Of a DNA stretch of 42,560 bases, positions 15,473 to 23,400 are shown in pieces. The stretch comes from Lentisphaeria bacterium UBA4640. Its GTDB lineage: Bacteria; Verrucomicrobiota; Lentisphaeria; Victivallales; UBA1829. Location of the stretch: NCBI GenBank assembly GCA_002405835.1, contig DHMO01000003.1:1-42560 (forward strand), written 5' to 3'. The position numbers and the translations under genes are program-made. A model generated the notes under the pieces. The model made no database searches, had not been told where the DNA came from, and saw nothing but the letters and a program-made list of their open reading frames with translations. Within the stretch, counting starts at the first letter, position 1, and each line of letters opens with the position of its first letter.

Positions 15473-18400
15473 TCACGCTTTCCAGAAGAGACGGAAGGTG
15501 AAGCGGTAGACACCGCCGGAAATTCGGTACTTCGGAAGCGTATCGGGACCGCAGCTTTCGGTGCCGACGCCGCGCTGGAGAAGATCCAGATTCAGATAAA
15601 TCCTGCCGCTCTCCTTCAGCTCGTGCAGATGCATTGCTGACTGCTTCGCACGGGCGCTGTAACGAGAAATCGAAAATTCCATAACAGATTCCGGTACAAT
15701 CGCCAGACGATGCGCGCCATCCGATACAATCAATTCGCGGACGTCCGTACGGTTGCCCGATTCCTGCGGCATGATGTAGGTCTCTTCCATCGCATCAACC
15801 GTGGTATTGTAACGTCCGACCGGATATCCGGCGCAGCGGTCACGGTAGTTCTCCTGCGGACCGCGTCCCCAGTACTCAACATCCGTAAATGACTGCGGAA
15901 GCTCAAGAACGATTCCGATGCGCGGGAGATCTGTCAGGCTCTGCGCATATTCCATCACGTTCTCAAAACGGAACGAACCATCCGCTTCAGGAACAATCGT
16001 CTGCGTATGAACCGCCAGCTCGCCATACCGGGAAACAACAACCGTTTTCCCCGTTTCGCGGCAAACTTTGCGCTCCGTGCACTTGAGATCAAAAAGACCT
16101 TCGGAAAGCCAGATGTTTCCGGCGCTGTTGCCGAAATTCATCTTGCCGAAACGGTGACGGCGGCAATCGTTGTCCGTCGTGGCGCGCCAGGTGTTCAGCG
16201 CTGCTTCCGTCTCAATGCGGACGGAACCGTCGGAGAGAGACAGAACACCGTTCTCCGCGACCTCAAGCGTGCCGGGATGCATCGCTTCCGGTTCAGGAAG
16301 CTGACGGCTCTGATACGGAACGATGAACTCCTCCCAGCCGAGTTCGTGCCCTGCCGGAGCCCACGCATTCGCGGCTTTCAGGCGGAGTGAAACGAGAAGA
16401 CGGCATTCGTCACCGATGCGCAGACCGGAGGGGCGGCTGTACGGAATCGTCAGAACCGCCGTGTTTTTCCTGTTGATCGTAAACAGGTCGTGCGCGGCAT
16501 ACGCGGTGAAATCCGGAATTGCGAAATCGGAATCCAGATGCGGCACTGCCAGCGTACCGGTCTGAGCCGCGCGCCCGTTGACCGTGAGAGTCCAGACGAC
16601 CTCGCAGTCGTCCAGCGAAGTGAACCAGCGGCGGTTGCGGATCTGAACGCGTCCGCAGTTGAGGTCAACCGCAGAAAATTCAGCGGGAGCGGCAAGTTTT
16701 TTGAACTCATAAAGTCCGGGATGCGGAATGCGGTCGGGAGAGACAAGACCGTCGCAGACGAAATTGAAGTCGTTCGGCTGATCCCCGAAGTCGCCTCCGT
16801 AAGCAAAGAACTCCTTGCCGTCTGCGCCGCGTTTGTAAATTCCGTGGTCGCACCACTCCCAGATGAATCCGCCCTGAAGACCGTGGTAATGACGGAAAGC
16901 GTCGAAATATTCTTTCAGACAGCCGTTGCTGTTGCCCATGGCATGCGAATACTCGCAGCAGATCAGCGGACGGTCATCCTCCGTCTGTGTGCGCGCCCAG
17001 TTGATGATGGAATCAATCTGCGGATACATCGGGGCGATGATATCCGTAATGCCACGGTTCAGATTCGGCGCCCAGCCGCCTCGGTCGGGAGAATAGATTG
17101 CGCGTTCGCAGTGGAGCGGACGCGACGGGTCGGCTTCACGGATCCATCCGGCGAGCGCGGCGTGGTTGGCTCCGTAACCGGATTCATTGCCGAGGGACCA
17201 GACAACAACCGACGGGTGGTTGCGGTCGCGCGTCACCAGGTGGATCACACGGTCAAGATAGGATTCTCCCCAGCTCGGATTGGAGCACATGTCGTAGAAG
17301 AAGCCGTGGTTTTCAATGTTCGCTTCATCGAAAACGTAAAAACCGAGCTCGTCGCAGAGGTCGTAGAATTCCGGAGCATCGGGATAGTGGCTCGTGCGGA
17401 TGGCGTTGATGTTGAACTGCTTCATGAGAATCAGGTCGCGGCGCATCGCTTCGAGTGTGAGGGTGCGTCCCGTGCGCGGATCGTGCTCGTGGCGGTTTAC
17501 GCCCTGAATCAGAACCGGTTTGCCGTTGATCAGCAGCTCGCGCCGACGGACTTCCACGCGGCGGAAACCGATTTTGACTGCGGCGGATTCCATCACTCCG
17601 CGTTCCTGATTCCGCAAGGTCACAGTCAGCGTGTAACGGTACGGATCTTCCGCATTCCACGCATGAACGGCGGGGATTTCCGCCTCAATATATCCGAACA
17701 GACGCGCAGGATCCTTGGCGTTGAAGTAAACGCCCTCGCTGAGCTTGTGTCCGACATCGGTGGTTGCCTTCCAGACTTCAGCGCCCGCGGCGTCGAGCAG
17801 ACGCAGATCAAAGAACCAGCCCTCCTGCGGACGGTTCACGCAATACTCGACCATGCCGTTGTTGCCCTCGGAGAACGCGCCTTTCAGCGGTTTGAGGCGG
17901 GCGATCAGTTCGAGTTTCAGCAGACCGTTCTTCAGAGAGTCGTCGAGCGTGGAAGTAACGCAGATATCCTCAATCCGGTCCACGGGACGCGAAAGAAGCG
18001 TGACATTGCGGACGATTCCGGCGTGCCACCACTGGTCCTGGTCCTCCACATACGCGGCGTCGCTGTACTGAATGACGAAGACGGAGATTTTATTTTCGCC
18101 CTCAACGAGCTTTTCCGTAATGTCGAACTCGGATGCGCCGCGCGAATCCTTGCTGAATCCGGCGAGCGCGCCGTTGACGAATGCATAAAACAGGTTTTCC
18201 ACGCCGTCGAAGCGCAGGATCGTGCGGCGTCCGCGCCATGATTCGGGAAGCGTGAAGGTACGGCGGTAAACCGCAGCGGGGTTGCGGTCGAGCGGAACGG
18301 ACGGCGGATAATCCGGGAACGGCATGTTGATGTTGGTGTAATGCGGATATCCGTATCCCTGCATATCCCAGCAGCCGGGAACGGCGATGCGGTCCCACTG

Positions 18401-18619
18401 CGAATCATCGGTTTCCGGACGGAATTCATCCGTCACCAGATCGGGATTCTCAAACCATTTGAAGCGCCACTCGCCGTTCAGCGTCATGGAGTACGGATTC
18501 TCCCCGCCCGCAAGCGCCTCCGCTTCGGCTGCATAAGTATGGAAAAACGCCCGCGGAGCAAGACGTCCCGCGCCGACCGTTTCCGGCGACTGCCGGAGAA
18601 GTTTACTGAAATCCTGCAT
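15473..18619 (-). CDS. GH2 beta-galactosidase (LacZ-type)
   Basis: This 1048-residue enzyme hydrolyses terminal beta-galactosides and has the length and domain order of LacZ. An N-terminal jelly-roll (SMTLNGEWRFKWFENP, VPGCWDMQGYGYPHYTN), immunoglobulin-like domains and the TIM barrel are present. The barrel carries GVNRHEHDPRTGRTL, NAIRTSHYPD, the acid/base Glu479 in SLGNESGYG, and the nucleophile Glu556 in CCEYSHAMGNSNG. GFIWEWCDHG follows, then the C-terminal Bgal_small_N domain with YWGRGPQENYRDR. No signal peptide is seen, so it is probably cytoplasmic. AGGAG is six bases before the ATG. The divergent AraC gene is the likely regulator. Other GH2 activities cannot be excluded from sequence alone. 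Confidence 0.93.
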   Translation of the reverse strand: MQDFSKLLRQSPETVGAGRLAPRAFFHTYAAEAEALAGGENPYSMTLNGEWRFKWFENPDLVTDEFRPETDDSQWDRIAVPGCWDMQGYGYPHYTNINMPFPDYPPSVPLDRNPAAVYRRTFTLPESWRGRRTILRFDGVENLFYAFVNGALAGFSKDSRGASEFDITEKLVEGENKISVFVIQYSDAAYVEDQDQWWHAGIVRNVTLLSRPVDRIEDICVTSTLDDSLKNGLLKLELIARLKPLKGAFSEGNNGMVEYCVNRPQEGWFFDLRLLDAAGAEVWKATTDVGHKLSEGVYFNAKDPARLFGYIEAEIPAVHAWNAEDPYRYTLTVTLRNQERGVMESAAVKIGFRRVEVRRRELLINGKPVLIQGVNRHEHDPRTGRTLTLEAMRRDLILMKQFNINAIRTSHYPDAPEFYDLCDELGFYVFDEANIENHGFFYDMCSNPSWGESYLDRVIHLVTRDRNHPSVVVWSLGNESGYGANHAALAGWIREADPSRPLHCERAIYSPDRGGWAPNLNRGITDIIAPMYPQIDSIINWARTQTEDDRPLICCEYSHAMGNSNGCLKEYFDAFRHYHGLQGGFIWEWCDHGIYKRGADGKEFFAYGGDFGDQPNDFNFVCDGLVSPDRIPHPGLYEFKKLAAPAEFSAVDLNCGRVQIRNRRWFTSLDDCEVVWTLTVNGRAAQTGTLAVPHLDSDFAIPDFTAYAAHDLFTINRKNTAVLTIPYSRPSGLRIGDECRLLVSLRLKAANAWAPAGHELGWEEFIVPYQSRQLPEPEAMHPGTLEVAENGVLSLSDGSVRIETEAALNTWRATTDNDCRRHRFGKMNFGNSAGNIWLSEGLFDLKCTERKVCRETGKTVVVSRYGELAVHTQTIVPEADGSFRFENVMEYAQSLTDLPRIGIVLELPQSFTDVEYWGRGPQENYRDRCAGYPVGRYNTTVDAMEETYIMPQESGNRTDVRELIVSDGAHRLAIVPESVMEFSISRYSARAKQSAMHLHELKESGRIYLNLDLLQRGVGTESCGPDTLPKYRISGGVYRFTFRLFWKA

Positions 18620-18648
18620 AAAGAACTCCTGTCGTTTGCAATATGCCT

Positions 18649-18677
18649 ACTATAATCCGCCGTAACGGTTTGCGCAA
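18649..18677 (-). promoter_or_regulatory. Promoter of the GH2 gene
   Basis: On the minus strand a -35 TTGCGC (18672-18677), a 17-base spacer and a -10 TATAGT (18649-18654) precede the GH2 start by about 30 bases. The weak -35 fits activation by the divergent AraC protein. Confidence 0.6.
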
Positions 18678-18721
18678 TCAGCAAAAAACGTATTTCAATA
18701 TTCATTTTCAACAGATACGAC

Positions 18722-18749
18722 TTGCAATATTTCCGGGATGTTCTATATT
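18722..18749 (+). promoter_or_regulatory. Promoter of the AraC regulator
   Basis: A -35 TTGCAA (18722-18727), a 16-base spacer and a -10 TATATT (18744-18749) predict a transcript start near 18756. The segment between this and the GH2 promoter holds TTTCAATA (18693-18700) and TTTCAACA (18706-18713), a possible regulator half-site pair. Confidence 0.6.
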
Positions 18750-18780
18750 AAAAAAGGGAAAATGGAACCATGCGAAAACG

Positions 18781-19617
18781 GTGAATCAATTGACAAAACA
18801 GACAATCGAGACAAAGTGCTGCGTCCGGGGATTCGATGCGAAAGAACTGGTCGCACTCCCCTTCTACGTCTGTTCCGTCGGACGCAAGGAGCTTCCGGCG
18901 GACAGCTACAGCATATCCACGGAGATTCACAACAATTTCGTGGAACTCTGCTGGAGCGAATCGGGAATGGGGGAAATCGACTTCTACGGACGCAAATTCA
19001 AGCTGGAGGCAGGCGACGTTTTCTATTTTCTTCCAGGAGAAGCGCATGTGATGCGCGGGCTTTCCGAACGCTGGAAGTCCCGCTGGCTCTGCTTCGAGGG
19101 TCCCCTCGCAGTCGCCACCTTCATGGCTTACGGACTGGAGCGCGTCTCACATGCGGCGGCATTTCCCGAAGAACTCTTTGCGGAACTGGAGCGGGATATC
19201 TATACACGCGATCCGGTCTGCATTGCGCGGCTTTCCGGGCTTCTCGTTCAGATTCTCTCGGAACTGGTGATTCCGCCCGCGCAGAATTCCAAAAACATAT
19301 TTGAACGCTGCGTTGACTACATCCGGGCCAACTGCTCCGATCCGGAGCTTTCGGTCAAGACACTCTGCGACCGGTTCGGAATTCCGGAAACCACGCTTCA
19401 ACTTTATTTCCGGCGAAACAGACTCACTTCGCCCGGACATTTCATCATGCAGCTGAGAATGCAGCTGGCAAACAGTTTCCTGCGCGGCAGCTCTCTTCCG
19501 ATCGCGGAAGTCGCGCGCAGATGCGGATTCCGCAGTCCGTCGAGCTTTGCGCGGTTCGTCCGCTCGCGCACAAAAAAATCCCCGCAGGAGCTTCGCGCCG
19601 GAGAGACGGAAAACTGA
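18781..19617 (+). CDS. AraC-family transcriptional regulator
   Basis: This protein of about 278 residues has an N-terminal cupin sensor domain (FVELCWSESGMGEIDFYG, then KLEAGDVFYFLPGEAH, about residues 50-90) and two C-terminal helix-turn-helix motifs: LSVKTLCDRFGIPETTLQ and IAEVARRCGFRSPSSFARF followed by KKSPQEL. An open frame extends upstream to 18643, but the promoter at 18722-18749 places the transcript start after about 18750. The first in-frame start beyond it is GTG 18781; TTG 18790 is also possible. The ribosome binding site is weak. Divergent orientation from the beta-galactosidase gene, with 161 bases between starts, suggests that it senses a galactoside and activates that gene. 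Confidence 0.88.
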   Translation: MNQLTKQTIETKCCVRGFDAKELVALPFYVCSVGRKELPADSYSISTEIHNNFVELCWSESGMGEIDFYGRKFKLEAGDVFYFLPGEAHVMRGLSERWKSRWLCFEGPLAVATFMAYGLERVSHAAAFPEELFAELERDIYTRDPVCIARLSGLLVQILSELVIPPAQNSKNIFERCVDYIRANCSDPELSVKTLCDRFGIPETTLQLYFRRNRLTSPGHFIMQLRMQLANSFLRGSSLPIAEVARRCGFRSPSSFARFVRSRTKKSPQELRAGETEN

Positions 19618-19625
19618 CTGCGGGG
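19580..19625 (-). terminator. Probable terminator of the VWA operon, inside the 3' end of the AraC gene
   Basis: CTGCGGGG (19618-19625) pairs with CCCCGCAG (19580-19587) around a 30-base loop. On the minus strand this is followed by an A then seven Ts (complement of 19572-19578). It lies just beyond the stop of the last operon gene but overlaps the AraC coding end. The long loop lowers confidence. Confidence 0.45.
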
Positions 19626-19647
19626 AAATTCAGGAGTTCTTCAGAAC

Positions 19648-20460
19648 TCAGTCGCGGTCATCGCACTTGTCCGTGCCGCGGTTCGGGCACGTCGCGCATT
19701 TATCCTTGACTTTCGACTGCGTATTGAGAGCCTCTTTGAACAGCGGGCTCGCGGCGGCGTTGCGGAAATCCGCGCCGGAGAACAGCTGATGTTTCAGCGC
19801 ATGATGCTCTTTGAACGGAGCCTGTTCCAGAATCCGGCGAACCGCGGAAGCACAGGCGGGAATGTCGTTGTTCAGTGCGGCGATCCGGGAATAAAGTTTC
19901 AGATCGGACGCGCTCATTTTTTCAACGGGATACGGTTTGCAGAGCTCTTCGGACTTCGCCTTGTCTCCGGTACGGGCGTATGCAAGCGCGGCGCAGAGAA
20001 CCGCTCCCGGCTTCGCCCCTTTCAGATCGACTTTTGAAAACAGATCAGCGGCCTCGCGGTTCTTGTCCAGATTAAGCAGAGTGATTCCGTAGGAAACCGC
20101 ATTCGCAGAGGTCGGGGCGAGCTCGTAGACGCGCTTGTCGACGGCTTCCGCTTTCGCAAAAAGTCCGTTCTGATAATAGAACGCGCGGAGCTGGCGTCCG
20201 AGACGCGCGGCGGCTGCGGGATCCTTCTCTCCGGCAAACGATTTCTCGCGACGGAGCGTGATTTTCAACTGCGAATACGCGCGTTTCAGACGGACGTCGT
20301 CCGAAGCCTTGACCTCTTCCGCGAAGAGCGTCATGGCTTTTGCGAAATCACCCTTCCGGACACAGTCGACGGCAGGGCTTTTCAGCGGGGCGGGTCCATG
20401 GGCAAATCCTGACACGGCAAGAGCCAGCAGGACGGCGGCGGAGAACAGTTTCATTCTCAT
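19648..20460 (-). CDS. Secreted TPR-like protein with C-terminal cysteine motif
   Basis: This 270-residue protein has a clear signal peptide (MRMKLFSAAVLLALAVSGFA). Its helical repeats (FAKAMTLFAEEVKASDD, LFAKAEAVDKRVYELAPTSA, YGITLLNLDKNREAADLFSK) read as tetratricopeptide-like units, and DKAKSEELCKPY continues the pattern. The C-terminus is KDKCATCPNRGTDKC followed by an acidic end. The three cysteines (CxxC then C) could bind a metal or form disulfides. It is 24 bases downstream of the giant VWA protein gene, with its own AAAGGAAC site, so it is probably the last gene of that operon. The name of a specific family cannot be given. Confidence 0.7.
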   Translation of the reverse strand: MRMKLFSAAVLLALAVSGFAHGPAPLKSPAVDCVRKGDFAKAMTLFAEEVKASDDVRLKRAYSQLKITLRREKSFAGEKDPAAAARLGRQLRAFYYQNGLFAKAEAVDKRVYELAPTSANAVSYGITLLNLDKNREAADLFSKVDLKGAKPGAVLCAALAYARTGDKAKSEELCKPYPVEKMSASDLKLYSRIAALNNDIPACASAVRRILEQAPFKEHHALKHQLFSGADFRNAAASPLFKEALNTQSKVKDKCATCPNRGTDKCDDRD

Positions 20461-20484
20461 TTTTTGTTCCTTTCGTTATGTGAA

Positions 20485-23400
20485 TTAAGGTTGTTTCAGA
20501 TGTTCAGACGTCCTCAGGGCATTCTGGAAAAGCTGAGCGTTTTCCTGCGGAACCCGCGGATTGGAAGCAAGCATCGCCGCGAGTTTCCGTTCCGCAGCAT
20601 CCAGAGCCTCTCCGCGCAGGGATTTCAGAATCACCCGGACAGGTGCGGTACGCGGAAAATCATCCTGCGGAACAGACGGAAGATTGCGCAGAGTTTCCAC
20701 CAGAGCGGCAAAACCGCGCTCCGTAACCGGCATTCCGCAGAGCAGATACTCCAGCGGAGCCCGGAGCGACGGCAAACCTGCGGCAAGCGACGGCAGGACA
20801 TTCGTCCGAGGGGCGCCGGAAACGCCGTAGTCATCCGCATAAAATCCGATGAACGAACCTGTGCGGCTCTGTTCGGTCACAAAGCGGCAAAGTTCCAAAG
20901 CGAACATCTCTGGAGCAAGCGATTCGCTGTCAAGCAGCAGACGCTCCCGTTTCATGAGAACCGGAGGAAGCGCGGAGAGATACGCCCGCGCCTCCGCGCC
21001 GCGTCCCGAAGTGCGGAGCAGAAAGACCAGACGGCGGGCATAAAGCACCTGAACCACGTTATCTTTCGGAGCATATTCAAGCAGAAGCTCCCGAAATTCA
21101 TTCAGGCGGCCGCATCGCGGAGCGAGCTCTTCCAGAGAACGGAAAACCGTCAGTTCACGCACGCCCCGTTTCCAAACTCCGGCAAGCAGAGAGAACGCCT
21201 CGTCCGAACGTCCCGCGCCATCCAGCAGAACCGCCTGGAGCAGGTCGCTGGGAAGCGAATCGCCAAGCAGAGTGCGGTCCTCGTTCAGAGTCTCAATCCA
21301 TTCCTTCCGCGCGGCAGAGGCATCGGCATACACGCAGTTCAAATCGCGCAGAATCCGCACATCGGGGAGTTTGACCTGCTCCTGTTTCAGGAAGAGATCA
21401 TAGACCTCGTCCGCGAGCGTCCGCGCCGTGTCCGATTCACCGCCGGCCACATGCAGACGCGCGGCAAGGGTCAGCGCGTGCAGAGAATCAGGGAAACGTT
21501 TCAGCATGGCATCCGCATAATGCCGCTTCAGTTTCAGCGCAAATGAATTCAGCGGCCAGTCAACGGAAGCGTCGCGGGGTTTCAGGGAATCCCCGATGCG
21601 TTCCAGTGCGGAACTCAAGGCGGGCGACGGTTCGAATTGAAGTTCTCCAACGACTTTCAGCCAGAACGCGGCGCGCCGTTCCGGTTTCATGGAATCAAAA
21701 TGAGATTTCACCTTTTTCGCCGCGGCATCCGGCGCAAGCATGCGCAGCTCCTCCGCAAATGCGGCTGCGGGTGGAATCTGCGGAACAACCGGACGCGGCT
21801 TTCCCGTCGGGCGTCCGCTCTGCAGAACGGCGATACGCTGCAGGAGCGGACGCCAAACAGCTTTCCGTGCGGACGGCGAAACTGTGCGCGAAAACGTTTT
21901 CACTTCCGCCTGAAGTTCCGGGAACAGAACCGCCTGATTCGCAAACGATGCAATCCGCGGAAGCAGTCTCTTTGCAGATTCAGCAGAGAAGTTCCCGCGC
22001 GCGGCGGTGAGACGCAGAGCTTTCCAGTTCATGCGCCCGGCATCGCGGTAATTTCCCTGCGCCTCCAGGACTTCCGCGTAACGGAAGAGAAGCGCGGGAT
22101 CATCGGGCGAAAGACTCAGCAGCTCGCGGCAGATCCGCGCGGAATCCACAAGATGCCCGCTGTCGAGCAGAATTTCCGTCAGGGCGAAAAGATTCTGATG
22201 TGCACCGTCGGCGGAATCCGCACTTCCGGCACAGCGTTCCGCCGCGCTGAAATTTCCCGATTCAATCAGGCACTGCACAAGCGCTCGGGAGAGCGCGGGA
22301 GAACAGACTTCGTTCAGTCCCAGCAGAATCCGCGCATAACGGAGCGCCCCCGCACGGTCGCTCCGCGCAACACTGTCCTCGAAAAGTCCGCGCAGCAGCA
22401 GAACCCGGCGTTCCGGAGCAACCGCAAGCTGACGATGCTGAAGTTTTCGCCAGAGCGCGGAATCGCCCAGCTCTTCAGCAAAATCTTCGGCAAGACGGTA
22501 GTAGAAAAGTTCATCGGGCGCGGCATCAAGACGCATCAGAACGGCCTTCAGTCCCTGATTCAGCACGGGCTTCGGAGCGTTCAGATTCAAAAGACCGTCC
22601 GCCATCACGCCGAACAAATCCGGCGGAAGCGAGGGATCCGCAATCTGCGTCAGGAAGAAACGGAGCGCATCCGCCCCCTTCCCCGAGGCTTTTTCCGCAT
22701 TCGCACGAAGCAGATAAAGTTCAATCCGGTCAGGCGCGAGTTTCAGACATTCGGAGTAAAGTTCCGCCGCTTTCACATGGTCGCCGAGAAGAGCAAAGAC
22801 TCCGGCGGAATATTCAAGCGCGGACGCCCGGTCCTTTGCGTTCCCGAGCAATTCCGAAACGGAGCGTTCCGCAAGCGCACGGTCGCGGCTTTCCACGGCA
22901 ATCGCGGTCAGCTGCTGAAGAAACGATTCGCGTTCCGCCGGATATTTTTCTTTCAGAGTCTCCAGCAGAGCGGCGGCCTCGCGCCAGCGTTTGAACTCCA
23001 GAAGGAACGTAAGACGCAAGCGTTCATCCGCCGGAGCATGCAGATAACGAAGCACATCATTCTGCCGCCCTGCAGCCGCAAAAGCGCGGCAGTAGAAGAG
23101 TTTCCGGCGCGGAGTCTCCGGCTCATGTTTCAGTTCCGAAAGAAGTTTATCCAGCGATTTTTCCTTCACGGCGAGCGCAATCACCCGGTCCGCAGCCTGA
23201 CGCGAGCGCATCTCATTTGCGGATTCGCGCCAGATACGCATCCAGAGGGAACGCGCCTCCCGTGCACTTCCCGAGCTTTCCAGGAGCATGGCGGAACGCT
23301 GAAGAGCCTCTTCGCTTCCGTTTCTGCGGTAAATCTGCAATGCGGCGGAAATATCTCCGAGCTGTTCACAGAGATCGGCAGCCTTCATGGAAAGTCCGCG

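Noticed and set aside
19634..19649. GAGTTCT/AGAACTC hairpin after the AraC gene
   Set aside because: The loop is only two bases and no T-run follows. The terminator at 19580-19625 is more credible.
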